From Euptelea pleiosperma (taxonomy: Eukaryota > Streptophyta > Magnoliopsida > Ranunculales > Eupteleaceae): a stretch of 64,000 nt of DNA. Position 1 is the first letter of the stretch. The number at the start of each line of letters is the position of its first letter. The DNA lies in NCBI GenBank assembly GCA_035048495.1, contig CM068541.1, positions 8,873,929-8,937,928 of the forward strand, in the 5' to 3' direction. The notes under the pieces were generated by a model. It was not told the origin of the DNA. It saw only the letters and a program-made list of their open reading frames with translations, and did no database searches. This document shows, in pieces, positions 24,201-35,450 of this stretch. The position numbers and the translations under genes are program-made.

Positions 24201-26594
24201 AAAAAAAAAAAGGAAAAGAAGAGGATTGAAGAGGAGGCTGCCTGCGTCTCTTCCTTCCAATACCGCCTCCATCTACAGTCCCTTCACCAAGCCATTCTCC
24301 TCTCTTTGCTGTCCACCATTGAAACTGCCAGCCTGCACTCCCTCCTCTCGAAGTGTGCACCGGTGCACAACGTGTGCCTCACCATTGCCCAAGTCAGAAT
24401 CTCCATCATCACCGTGCACACACCCCCACGATCAACAACCGCCATGATCATATTCTCCGGCCAATCCTTCAAGGTGAGTCTTTGATGGCGAGTATTCTTT
24501 TTATCTCTCTAAACATTTTATCTCTCTAATTCTCCCTCTTAGCATCTCACTTTCCCTCTACTTCTCTCTCTCTCTCTAGAAATTCTCTCTTCTTTTCTCT
24601 CTCTATCTTATCATTTTCTCTTTCTAGTCTTGTTTCTCTCTCTACATCTCTTTATAGTAATTATTTTTAGTGATTTTTGCAAAGAAAGTTTGTAAACATT
24701 TTGATTGAATAAAGTTTAGTTGATTTCGCATTATTGTGTTTTTAGTCTTATTCTTGTTTTAATTACTTGTGGGAAAGTCTCTCTCTAAAAACTGCCTAAG
24801 AGTTTTTAAAGTCAATCCAACTCTCTCATCCCTCCACCATCTTTGCAGCCTCTTCGTAAAATCTAGAGTCCTTGAATGTAATACCCTAACCCGAGTGCCG
24901 ATTCGACATCCGACACAGTTTCCACTGTGCAAAGAAATGCTATTTTGCAGGAATAAAACTGGATGGATTACAAATTGTGTTGAAATCAGGGTTTTCCGAT
25001 CCAACGACACGGAAAAACCCTACTTTCACTCAACTCAGGTAAGTGTTTGTTTGACAACACAGTCCATAAAAGATGAGGGGTATTTTTAAGGATTAAGGGA
25101 AGATTATTCAAGTGTATTTGGTTCCACTAGGGAAACGCAATTCAAAACATAGCTGAAGCATTAGCTCTCCTTCATGGCCTAAAATGTTCCTAGACTTTGA
25201 ATACTGAGAACATTGCTGTTGAGGTGACTTTAGCAATGTTGAACTTCTAGTAAATCGGAAGGTTCTTAGAGACTCTGTCATATCATTAGACATATCCAGA
25301 GTTGACATTATGAACATCTCATTACCCCATGATAAAAGGTGTGTTGTCAAGGGAAGACTTGTATTGTGGAGATGCCAGAGTAATTTTAGTTGTTTTCTTT
25401 TGTCTTCCTTCTTTCCCTCTTTTGTTTCCTTCACTTCATTTGCTTTAATAAACTTTTCTTGTTATTGACCCCTTCCCCCCCCACCCCCCCCCCCCCAAAA
25501 AAAAAAAATAGGCATCATGATTCAGAGGATTTCTTCGATGCTTTTGTGTTCAGATGGGAAGAGATGTGACGTGGGACGATTGCTCGTTCTACAATTCTGG
25601 GAAAATGAGAGGATGACAGAGAGAGATATCCCTTGACCTCACGCCAAACCCATCAAGGAAAATCATGCACAAAAACATCTTCAATCTTCAATATCCATTC
25701 ATAATAATTCATTGATTAAATCAAAGGATTCCATCACTATTTATAAATGCCCTAATGTACTAAAAATAAAATAAACGCCCTAATATAGCTTTCCTAATTC
25801 TAATCAACTTAAACAAGAAAGTCCTACTACAATTCTACTAACTGTAATCAATCTAGAAATTCTAATTGGAAATAAAATTTAATTTAATTGGAAAATTAGA
25901 ATTTACTATAAATAGTAAAATAAGATTTACTATAAATAATAATTTTGAGATTTACTATAAATAGTAAAAATGGGGTCCACTTGCTTAACCGTCACTGATT
26001 CGATGCAGCAACGAACCATTGTAGTTGAATGCTCTCGCACCAAACCCTCCTAGTTGAAAAAATTCGACCTCGATAGTTAGGACTCTTCCCTTGGCTTTAG
26101 TACCAAACTCCTCTCTCATGAATAGTATCACAAGCTCTTCACCAATCATCATCTTCGAGATACTTGTAGTAATTGTTGATCTTCGATGGAAGACTCGGCT
26201 CCTCCTTGCAAATTCTTTTGGAACTCTCTCCCAAAAGAAAACGAATTTCTTCAAACTCATGCAAATATTCTTCGGCTTGCGAATGATTCAAAGTTCACAA
26301 CATTCAGCATACGAGTATTGCAGGACTTCACCTTGATGTCCTTTTCCACACCATCAATACTTGATCTTCTCACTTGCTTCCAGTAGCTTGTTAATCAATC
26401 ACATCTTGTCTCTTATAGCTTCAAAAAAAAAGGGCATATTTTTCAATGAAAACAAACGAACTTGCCAAGGATTTTTTTTCTTTTCTCTTTTTTACTTTTT
26501 GACTTTTTTCTTTCTTTTTTATCGAACACGTATCAGAAAGTTCGCTTTTGATACCAAGTTGACGTAGGACGATTGCTCGTTCTGGGAAAATGAG

Positions 26595-26628
<34 letters not shown>

Positions 26629-29600
26629 TTAATGGTGGGAATCGCTCCCTTGGCCTCATGTCAAACCCATCAAGGGGAAATCATGCACAAAAACATCTTC
26701 AAACTGTAATATTCATTCATAATAATTCATTGATTACATCAAAGGATTACATCACTTTTTATAAACGCCTTAACGTAGCCTTCTAAATTCTAATCAACTG
26801 AAACAAGAAAGTCCTATTACAATTCTACTAACTGTAATCAATCTAGAAATCCTAATTGGAAATAAAATTTAATTTAATTGGAAAATCAGAATTTACTATA
26901 AATAGTAATATCATAAATTTACCTATCAAAAAATATCACGAATGTACTATAAATAGTAAAACAGGATTCATTGTACATAGTAATTTTGAGATTTACTATA
27001 TATAGTAAAAACAGGGTCCACTTGCTTGACCGTCGCTAATTCGATGTAGCAACGGACCATTGTGGTTGAATGCTCCCGCATCAAGATGTTAGGTGGTTCT
27101 TCTCCCATGTGATTGTATATAGTTCTCTTTTAAGGATCTCCTCTGGAGGTCCTTTTAGGTTGTATTCTGGGGGTTTTCCAATTTTTGTTAATTATACTTC
27201 TAACTTATCAAAAAAAAAACTATATGCATCATGCCAGCATAACACAATGCTTAATAAGAGTGATATGACTAAAAAGTTATCTGCTTTATAGTTTTGTTAT
27301 ACTTAAAAGTGAGAGAGAAAAAGAGGAAAATCCATACGGTGAATTTTGGAAGCCGGATTTTGTAAACATCCACAAGTTCCATCATCAAATCAAATAAGTT
27401 AGAGAAGGCACTATCCAACACCATTCCAGCTATAGAGGGGTCTTCTGCTCCATAAAGAAGGCTGGCATTACATTTGTAAGAGAAAAGAGTTAGCAATAAG
27501 AGAAAAGAGTTAGCAATAGCAAACATTCTGTAGATATCAGTTCATAACAGACGATAATTTGCTACTATGTAGTTTTGTTAACCAGGTACCTATTCAGATC
27601 TGTCCATAATCATCAAATGCAATCAAAAGTTCTTCAATATTTTTCTCTTTACCAAAATAAACATGGGCATTTAAGCATTTTAACATAGTTACACGTAGCT
27701 GCACTGCACAGGCGAACCCAGACATAATGCAGAGCTCTAAGCCTCTAACAACAATTTAAGTTTTTAACCAAACATGTTCCACATTTAGTGCTGAATTTGG
27801 AGCATGGATTTTCAAATGAAGAAGAGGCACTGTGTATGGTTTACATATATACAACTTTTAAATCAAGAGTTATGAGATCATATACCTAGTGACTGCACCC
27901 ATTGATCGTCCCCAAAGACCTATGCATGAAATTTGTTTATTGCTTCTAAGATGAGACACGGCAATTTTGAGGTCATCTTTCTGACAGGTAAATAAACAAC
28001 CACATCAAACACTTAGAAAATACATAAGCACTGGAGCTTGACAATCTACGAAAGAAAAAGATCAACAAACCTCATGCCAACCAAGGCTGACATAATCACC
28101 ATCAGATAACCCTGAACCCGAAAAATCAAGAGTGAAGACAGTAATATTTGAAGGAAGAAGGATTACAGCAGCCTCATTTGCATCTGCTCTACACCCACTA
28201 TGTTGGTCAACAGGAATGCAATGAACAATTATCAGCCTCTTCATACCAAAAATGCTCTTTGCAAAATCAATTGAAATATCTTCGAAAAATATAACAAGGA
28301 ATAACATATAACACGTACAACTTTTAAATCAAAGATTGGTTCAGTCGACTCACTGCTAAAATACAAACAAATGCATATTTGTGTGTTTATACATAGCCAA
28401 GCAATGAATTAAAATTCCTCAAACAAAATCATCAACGGGAACCACGACGAACCTGTTTCCGTGGCAGTAAATAACACAAGGAAGAGGAGTGTCTTCTGGA
28501 AAAGGCGAGGGCACATAATGACTGCACTGCAAGATATGGCCCCTTCCATTCCTGAGCTGCTAATATTGAATAATAGATAATCTAGCAAAGTTAGCAACCA
28601 TTAGAGGGATGCATGCAGCAAGTGTGTAGTAAATTTGAAAGACTATGGAAAACAGAAAAGCCTTGTGAACAAATGTCCGTACTTGCCTCCAAGTCTTGTC
28701 TCTTGTAATTTCTGCCTGCAAGAGTGAAATCTGCCTCCCATAAATAGTGGTCTGGATTATACTCTGCCCTGTATATTCAGCATATCACATTGTAAGAGAA
28801 AATAAATAAGATAAGGAAAGCTTAAGATATTGTCCAACAAAATTCAGATCCAAACTCACAGAAACCCAACAGATGTTACATTGCATGGGACTACAATATA
28901 ATGGAAATGCAGCAGAGCAAGGTGCAGTTTGTCTTTTCTTTTCTTCTTTTATAAAACATTACATTTAAATTTTGAGAAGGAGAAGAACCAATAAAACAGA
29001 TAGGGAAAAGGGTTAATAAACAGGTAGGGCACATAATGACTGCACAGCAAGGTGTGGCCCCTTCCATTCCTGAACCCAGTCACTAGAGAATGTCTATAAA
29101 TCCCTCCTTTCAGAACTGGGTTGGCAATCTTGTTCACTTCTCTTAAATGTGAATGAAAGTAATCTTCAAGGAAAAAGGCCGGCATGGTGGTCCAATTACC
29201 AATAGAAATGGTGACGTAATCCTCGCATTTGCAGGCCCATCAGGTTCTTCCCAGGCCTTAGAAACTGAAATGATGATGTTTCGGATATGAGTTCTTCTTT
29301 CAAAGTATCCCCCACATCACATTTGGAATCAAGGATACTCATCTATTTTTATAAAATGGTCGAAGAAGGGCTCTTGTTCTCAGGGGAGATTCATCCCCTT
29401 TTCCAAAAAATAATTTTTTGTTGTCGGATTTACAGTCTCTCAGGTTTATTACATATGTAGAAAAGAAAACAATCTAGAAAATGCATTAGCTAGTTATGGA
29501 TTTGAGAGTACTTCTCCATCTGAATGGGAACATTTCTTTGCCTTGTTCTCCCTTTCAGACGCCTATTTGTATCTTTTATTTCCTTTCTTAATAAAATATC

Positions 29601-30228
29601 ATTTTTCAGAAAAGTAGTAGTAGTCAAGGAGTCACATCAGTCCAGAAAATCATTGATGATGGGTGTAAGCCCCATGGAGCATGGAAACAGACAAGATTGT
29701 TGAACACTATCCTGCAAACTTCAGGATAAGATGGATATAATCTAGATTCTAAACCATGTATGAAACAAAGGCAAATAACTAAAAATCAAAACAAAAAAAA
29801 TGTGGGTTTTCATGCTTGTTTCCTATTATAAATGCCTATCCAACGGAGGTATAGCCTTATAGCCCTTGTTTTCAAATTTGCTATTACAATTGAAAATGAA
29901 ATAGATGGAAGCTTCAGAATTCACATAATAGTATCTCAAAATAAACCACAGACATTCACAAGTGCAACCTGGCAAACAAACAGCTCTCGGCATTTGGTAA
30001 GAGCTGTATGGACATGAACCATGCGTTCCCTTCAACATATAAAGCAGTATAGCAGAAAAATGAAATAAGGCATAAAACTTGCCATTTCCTACCCCAGCAA
30101 ATAAAAATGCATCATTTGGGTGGTTTTCAAGAAAAGAACTGAAGATGTATAGATTAGTCAAATGATGAGAAGCTCGCAGATACATACCTGGGAGGCCGAA
30201 TCACGAAATTTATGAATTGATCAATCAT
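18222..30228 (-). CDS. Alpha/beta-hydrolase family protein (serine hydrolase, S33-like fold)
   Basis: Coding exons (minus): 30228-30188, 28768-28687, 28556-28453, 28197-28071, 27980-27886, 27461-27338, 21207-21127, 20669-20571, 20378-20193, 19730-19635, 19501-19427, 18853-18710, 18428-18222; 486 aa. Start is MIDQFINFVIRPPR, typical of the plant family that includes At3g23540 and At4g14290. Visible fold landmarks: oxyanion-side HGNSG at 73-77, nucleophile elbow GRSMG with Ser144, acid Asp235 in GHATED, His263 in GDHN. The tail after about 345 is low-complexity, ending in a Lys-rich segment (KKKK). Substrate is unknown; the triad supports hydrolase activity but not a specific reaction. No signal peptide or membrane segment is visible, so a soluble protein is inferred. 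Intron 2 has a GC donor. Intron 6 (27337-21208) is 6.1 kb and hosts two LTR elements. Confidence 0.92.
22782..25028 (+). mobile_element. Solo LTR, 2.25 kb, probably Ty3/gypsy
   Basis: The element starts TGATATTCGCTTAAAAGTGC and ends CTACTTTCA, flanked by CTCAA on both sides (22777-22781 and 25029-25033), a 5-bp target duplication. A TATATATATTTAAA box lies at about 23751 and an AATAAA-type signal at 24708, in the order expected for the R region of an LTR in plus orientation. There is no primer-binding site partner or internal domain. Its open frames are Ser/Pro/Thr-rich low-complexity and are not taken as genes. Assignment to gypsy rests on length and the start motif. Confidence 0.8.
25095..25510 (+). 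mobile_element. LINE-like RNase H remnant with C-rich and A-rich tail
   Basis: A broken frame reads EALALLHGLKCS, resembling the ALLEGL block of the RNase H-like domain at LINE C-termini. A tail of C-rich sequence and A12 follows at 25468-25509. It contains stops and is a remnant. Confidence 0.5.
25567..26042 (-). repeat. 3' LTR of the non-autonomous element
   Basis: 476 bp, alignable with the copy at 26560-27083. Carries several ACTATAAATAGT palindrome-like units. A purine-rich stretch (AGGAGGG on the minus strand) lies next to its start, as expected for a polypurine tract. Confidence 0.85.
26544..26556 (-). other. Primer-binding site of the LTR element
   Basis: Minus-strand TGGTATCAAAAGC, three bases beyond the LTR CA end. 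It matches the initiator methionine tRNA 3'-end complement used by most plant LTR elements (TGGTATC.. AGC) with one substitution. Confidence 0.75.
26560..27083 (-). repeat. 5' LTR of the non-autonomous element
   Basis: 524 bp. It differs from its partner mainly by an added (AT)n(GA)n microsatellite near 26595-26629 and an extra segment around 26908-26985. Direct repeats in such elements are identical at insertion, so these differences mark ageing. Confidence 0.85.
28557..28562 (-). other. NAGNAG tandem acceptor of hydrolase exon 3
   Basis: On the minus strand the acceptor reads TAGCAG and then CTCAGG. Using the second AG gives DLE-LRNGRGH, matching the family; using the first adds one Gln. 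A one-residue alternative product is possible. Confidence 0.7.
28557..28686 (-). other. GC-AG intron (hydrolase intron 2)
   Basis: The exon coding RQDLE ends at 28687 and is followed on the minus strand by GCAAGT. The next exon opens with LRNGRGH. Phase 0 on both sides requires the GC donor. This is the third GCAAGT donor in the window. Confidence 0.85.
29023..29092 (-). pseudogene. Duplicated remnant of hydrolase exon 3 inside intron 1
   Basis: On the minus strand this stretch reads FRNGRGHTLLCSHYVP, against LRNGRGHILQCSHYVP in the real exon 3 (28556-28453). About 54 bases align with few changes. It lacks the rest of the exon (no HGN motif) and has no matching donor. It lies upstream of exon 2, so it is a stray partial duplication and not an alternative exon in order. 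Confidence 0.75.
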
Positions 30229-31310
30229 CTTCCTTGTAACTATTCCCCAGAGTCGCTCCGCCTTTAAATATTACAACAAAGCAGCGGAGCCTCTGAGAAC
30301 CTCAAAATTCAATCCTCCGCCATTGTCTATCTGAACCACCTTCCCAAACTCCACCGAAGGACAAAACTCTTGAAGAAAACTTATTTGCAAATCGAAGACC
30401 TTATAAAGATAAACGCATCTCAATCCTTCGCCATTTTCAGATCTGCAGCCTCTGAAACTCCACAGAATTCCAGAGAAAGCAGACAATATCACAGAGTAGA
30501 TCCTGAATCACCGGCTAACATCAATCAATTTCATATTCTTGACATTTCAGCTTAATCTTACACCATTAGCGATCTTAGCCAAAAAAATAAAACTTCAAAA
30601 CTCGATCAGACAACTAATCTGAGGCAAATCGTCTTTCCGAAAAAATCTGCAGAAATTTCAAAACTAACCTTAAAACCACCCCGACGCTCAACCAGGTAAT
30701 CAATTTACATAGAATTCGTCACATCAAACGCTCCATTTCCAGATCTAAAATCCACTACAAATCCACGAAAAGACCCACAAGAGCCCGTGAAACGCCTCAA
30801 GCTCAACCTGGTAAACACAATCAAATCAAACTCATTACATCTCCACAATCCTCCTCCATTTTCAGATCTCAAACTCAAAATAAAACTCTCCAAACCTCCA
30901 AAGCTCAACCAACCGAAACAAAACCCTACAAAATGAAGCAAACATCGTTAACGCTTAGCCTTCTAAGATATTTGAGAAGCAAGCGAAATGAGGAAAAAGG
31001 AACGAAGGAGAAACGACAACTCATGTGACGAAAACGAAGGCACGGGGAAAAGCTTTTCGTGCCTACTTTAATGGCTGATTTTTGGAAATGTAGTTGCAGA
31101 GAGAAACGAAAGGAAACGATTTCAGAAAATTAGGGTTTTTTTTGTTTCTTACCGTCGAAAAATGAGAGAGAGCGAGAGAGACGGCGGACACCTGAGCAGC
31201 TGAGAGCTTCGACACCACAAAAAAAGCTGAAAACCTGTTCAAAGAAAACCGGCGGTTTATTTTATCGTTTGCGTCTACCAGCAGAGAATATAGGCATATA
31301 TAAATTAGCC
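30229..31310 (-). promoter_or_regulatory. Leader and promoter region of the hydrolase gene
   Basis: Upstream of the start codon, minus-strand sequence looks like a spliced plant leader (AAACCCTAATTTTC near 31120-31135). A TATA-like TTTATATATGCC lies at about 31291-31303. The transcription start is therefore guessed near 31260. No coding exon is recognised between 30229 and 31310. Confidence 0.5.
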
Positions 31311-31362
31311 TCCCAATTCCCAACAACTCAAAACATCAAATATGTAGAAAAAACTTTGATGA

Positions 31363-32053
31363 AGGACCACAGTATGAGCCACGTGGTGTACTCTTAGAGG
31401 TCGTTGACCGTATGGATGTTTTTGGCCCAATCGTAGGTGGACCTACAGACCGAAAATTAGCCTGATTATCGACTTCCAAAACGTTGGAAAAATCTATGAT
31501 ACCAATTCTGTGATCCAGAAGTCCCTAATTTGCCACGTAGTAGACTCTTTCGGGCCCACTGCCTCCGTGACTGTTTGGCCCACATATTGATGGACCCACA
31601 CACCAAAAATCAGTGTGATTAGTGATTCCTAGCCATTGGATTTGAGCACTTTTTCATCACGGGCTTAGAACTAACTCACATGCCTGGTCATAAAGCCCAC
31701 GATGAAAAAGTGCTCAAATGCTACGGCTAGAAATCACCAATCACGCAGATTTTTGGTGTGTAGGTCTATCATAGTGTGGGAAAGACATTCAAGTGGCAAG
31801 TGGCAAGTGGGCCCGCACGTGTCTATTACGTTGCAATTTGAGGAACAGGCCCAAAACGTTAGATAGGTGACGTTTTCATGGGTTGATTTTTAACCTGTGG
31901 AATTTGGGCATTCTTTCGGGTAGAGAGATCCAAATGTTTGAAATCACAAATCATGCTGATTTTTGTTAAGTAGATCCACCTAGGGATGGGCCAAACGTCC
32001 ATATCAGTGGTCTCTAAGAATTTGCCGCCATGTGCCTCATACTATGGTCCGTT
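31363..32053. mobile_element. G-box foldback element, copy 1 (hydrolase promoter)
   Basis: The left arm starts ACCACAGTATGAGCCACGTG and continues with GACCGTATGGATGTTT and a GTGGACCTAC block. The right arm ends with CCAAACGTCCATATCAGTGG, then TGCCTCATACTATGGT. The arms are imperfect inverted repeats of the same family as copies at 39415, 46990, 51843, 53220, 54163 and 54609. CACGTG lies at 31380-31385, about 75 bp upstream of the TATA-like box. Confidence 0.7.
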
Positions 32054-32612
32054 TCTCTTAAACATAGGCCTTCCCCTCACTTTCAAGTTTTGTTAAAAAA
32101 TTGATCAAAACTAATAATAATAACTGATTAATTTATAATTTTCACGCATTAAAAAATATCCTCAATTCATCATCATCCTCTTCTAAGTCGACACCATGAT
32201 CCAGCTGTCCCGCTTAGATGTTTAGTGTACCCTCTTCTTGTTCCCAGATTCCAACTGTTGTCACAGTTCTTGTGATCTAGTTTACATAGACACTAACTAT
32301 TGTATGTCACGGGTCTCTAAGAATGTGCTACGTGCCTCATACTTGCTCCGTTTCTCTTAAATATGGGCCTTCCCCTCACTTTCAATTTTTTTTAAAAATT
32401 TGGTAAAAACTAATAATAATAATAACTGATTAATTTGTAATTTTCACGCATTAAAAAATATCATCAATTTATCATCCTCCTATTTTAAGTCCACACCACG
32501 ACCCAGTTATCTCGCTTAGATGGTTAGTGTGTACCCTCTCTTTGTTCCCATCAGATTCCAACTGTTGTCACAGTTCTTGTGATCTAGTTTAGATAGACAA
32601 TGACCGTTGTCT
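32008..32612. repeat. Tandem duplication, about 300 bp per unit
   Basis: Unit 1 (about 32008-32310) and unit 2 (about 32311-32612) share in order GTCTCTAAGAAT, CCGTTTCTCTTAAA, TTTTCACGCATTAAAAAATA and TTCCAACTGTTGTCACAGTT. The first unit overlaps the right arm of the foldback element, so the duplication happened after that insertion. Confidence 0.85.
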
Positions 32613-34435
32613 AAAAAGAACAAAAAAAAAAAAAAAACTACGTGGGTCTACAATATGAATCCTATTTTGTCATTTGTCAAAAGTACATGTCTTAAATTTT
32701 TATTATTATCTTATATATCCATTTTTATACATAGAAAAAAAAAATCAAAGAATAACCATGGTTATTGTGTTGTCTACTCAAAATGAAAAGAAAATGTGTA
32801 TTATGTCATTATTCCTAAATCTACTTGTCCAAATTGAGGTGTGACGTAGAACCGCCTCTCTATTTGTTCTAAAATCTCTAATTACATCTATGTCTATAAA
32901 TTAAGCAAAATAATCTTCTTAATCGTATTTGAACTTTAAAAAACATGTAAATCTCCTACCTTGAATCTTAGAAACATTCAATTTTACTACAATCACTAAT
33001 TAAGCAAATATATCATATTTCTACTAAAGTTAATTACTTAAAGTGGGGTCCACTATAGGACAATGGAAGTTGGGGTTCTTCGGGAGCTATTTGATCTGTC
33101 GTGCATCAAGGTTTAATGGGAATTTTAATTTTAAGTGATAATGATTTGCCTTAATAATTAAAATTATGCTTTAGGCTTTGAGATGTAAGTAATTTATTTG
33201 ATCTTTTGAGGGCTAGATGAATCAATGTACGATATTGCAGAGGATATTATGTGAAATAACTGATTGGTAGAAACATGATTTTAAGTAATGAATAGGACAT
33301 CCAATAGAGTTGTTAAATATTGTTGTATGTGCAACCTCCTCTGAAACCTCGCAATTTCATAAAAGCCAAGGTTTTTTATTTATTTATTTGGCAAAAGATA
33401 ATTTTTCTAGTGGTTTATGACATAAACATTGTAGGTAATTTGTTATTTTAGCCAAATTGTTATAAACTCGAGAAAAACTTGGATCAATGGGATGTGTTTG
33501 GATGTGATGTTTTTGTGTCCTGGCCCTCACAAGGTCGATCAACCCTCTAATTAGTTTTAAGTGAATTTGCATTTTAAGGGATATGAATATGGGCTAGTGT
33601 TAATTAGTATCCTCCTTAGGATGATACTGAAACATATCATATACTATTGTATTTATTTTTCAGATGATATATGAACACCGGCTAGTGTAGTATCTTCCTT
33701 GGGATGATATTGTGTCATGTCATATCCTTTGGACGTGAACATGAGTTGGGTCATTTATATAAACAAGGACCGAGACAAATTTTACTTACTTATCCGATGT
33801 GAAATTAAATATTTTTACCCTTAATACTAGACAATATATTCACTTGATTATATTGTTTACATCTTTTTTTGACTTTATTTTCTTCTTGACTAATTGTTTT
33901 TCATTTACGCATTTACGCTCCTTTACAATCTTAGCCATCAAATGCCATTAGTGCTCGATCATCCTTGATTAAATTGATTACCCTTGATCTTTAAGATTTA
34001 AATGGACCTAAGCACCTAATGAGACAAAAAGATAATCAACAGAAGCTCATTGAATATTATTTAAATCGTTATTAAGAGAAAGTTATATATAAATCTAATA
34101 TACAAATAGTGAAAAGAGGACATCTTATTTTTCGTGTAAATTTGAGATTTTGTGTAAGATAATTTTGATAATTCACTAAAGAAAATTGGGTAAAAATGTA
34201 TTAAATAATGACTCATCAATGCAAAGTTAGTCAACACTCCTTAGCAAGTCACTTTAGGCTTGTTAAGGAACAATCACCTGAGTTACAATAAGAGCATGAA
34301 TATATGTCCAAAGTACGATACACTCCAGTTTTGGCAGCCATTAGTATGCTATAATTTGTATAAAATTGGATATGGTACATGTAACGGGAGTTGGTAGCTG
34401 GTATATGAGCGAAAAGAAAAAAAATTTAAAAAGCA
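32613..34435. other. AT-rich spacer without recognisable genes
   Basis: No conserved domain is seen in any frame. A loose repeat at about 33586-33750 contains two GTATCNTCCTTNGGATGATA units some 82 bp apart. The rest is AT-rich. Confidence 0.5.
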
Positions 34436-35450
34436 ATGAAGTGGATTCTGAGGTACTTGACAAATGCATTACATGGATATGTTAATGCAGATTTAGCAGG
34501 GGATAATAACAATAAGAGAAGCAACACGGGATGTGTTCACTTTAGACAATGTAGTACTGAGTTGGGTTTCACAGTTATAAAAAAGTGTCGTCCTTTTATA
34601 ATAAAAGATAAATCTGTTGCAATTACGAGAGTTAGCAAGAAAATGGTATGATTACAAAGCTTTATAGAAAAATTGGATAAGAAGTAAGAGAATAACAAGC
34701 TTTGCAGTGATAGTTAGAGTTTTATTTATCTTGCAAAGAATTTAGCATTTCATTATGGAACAAAGCATATGCACTAATGTACCATTTTATTCAATTTTGA
34801 AAGATGGACTATTGATACTAGAGAAGATTTCTACAAGTTTAAATTTTGCAGATATGTTAACTTAGGTGGCTACTACACATAAATTCAAGTTGTGTTTAGC
34901 TTTAGTTAGTCTTCGAACTTGAAGATCACGATGAGATTATCTAGTTGTATTCAACTACAGTTATTACCCTTGATGTAGTGGAACTATTGTAATCAGTCTT
35001 CGTGGAAAATTGATGGGATTGTGAAGCCTAATAATAAGCCACGTTGTTAGGGTTTCCAGGGGGCGACAATTTTTTAGTTAGCCCCCCTAATTTTGGTTAT
35101 GGGGCAGTGCCACTGAAGGAATTTTTTTTATTATTTTCTTTATATGAAATTATAATCATGCAAATTAATATGATCTATTTGTTATAATAGTAGATTTGAC
35201 TATTGCTATTAGTTTTGGAGTTTACAACTTATATTTAAAGTTGTCTTCGGTTATTTTGGATCATGTAAGTAGGGGAATTTGAGAGTTTATGAAGATGGGG
35301 TTTGTTATATTTGTTGGTGATCTCTTGTCGTCATTAGTAAATTGGTTGTGATCTTCGTGGATGTAGCCCATATCGGACAAACCATGTATATCTTGTGTTG
35401 AGCCTCGGAGTCTTGTAATCTATTATCTATACAACTTGACCATGTTGAGG
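34436..35450 (+). mobile_element. Ty1/copia retrotransposon remnant (RNase H end plus LTR-like segment)
   Basis: The frame reads KWILRYLTNALHGYVNADLAGD and then NKRSNTG, the start of the RNase H domain of copia polyproteins. Further broken blocks (AKNLAFHYGTKH and later ADML-like ILQIC) follow to about 34920. There is an internal deletion and several stops. After a purine-rich CGTGGAAAAT at 35001-35010 a TGATGGGATTGTGAAGCC segment begins that looks like the start of a 3' LTR. Its far end was not found. Not functional. Confidence 0.75.

Larger units (their letters stand above)
25567..27083 (-). mobile_element. Complete non-autonomous LTR retrotransposon (1.5 kb)
   Basis: Two direct repeats, 25567-26042 and 26560-27083, each begin with TG and end with CA. 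The whole unit is flanked by AGATG on both sides (25562-25566, 27084-27088). On the minus strand the sequence just after the 5' LTR (the higher-numbered copy) reads TGGTATCAAAAGC, close to the usual initiator-tRNA-Met primer site. The interior (26043-26559) is only about 517 bp and encodes no gag, protease, reverse transcriptase or integrase. This places it with the TRIM/SMART-style short elements, although its LTRs are longer than typical. It depends on an unknown partner for movement. Confidence 0.9.
25511..27219 (+). mobile_element. LINE 3' tail split by an LTR retrotransposon
   Basis: The left part (25511-25566, through TTCAGATGGGAAGAGATG) and right part (27089-27219, ending TTCTAACTTATC and A9) together match the LINE tail at 62375-62529 in order (TTTAGATGGGAGGAG, GGTTCCTCTTC, ACTTCTTACTTATAAAAAAAA). 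The LTR element at 25567-27083 sits inside it. Confidence 0.75.

Noticed and set aside
23923..24447. Open frame of 174 codons rich in Ser, Pro and Thr
   Set aside because: Lies wholly inside the solo LTR in its TATA-to-polyA region, low complexity, no domain, no splice logic. Treated as chance coding in a pyrimidine-rich LTR.
25985..26260. Minus-strand open frame of 91 codons across LTR and interior of the LTR element
   Set aside because: Runs through the LTR boundary and shows no gag or pol motif; no evidence that it is translated.
30705..31326. Minus-strand open frames upstream of the hydrolase start as extra N-terminal coding exons
   Set aside because: The family protein normally starts at MIDQFINFVIRPPR; the upstream frames have no conserved residues and look like leader and promoter sequence.
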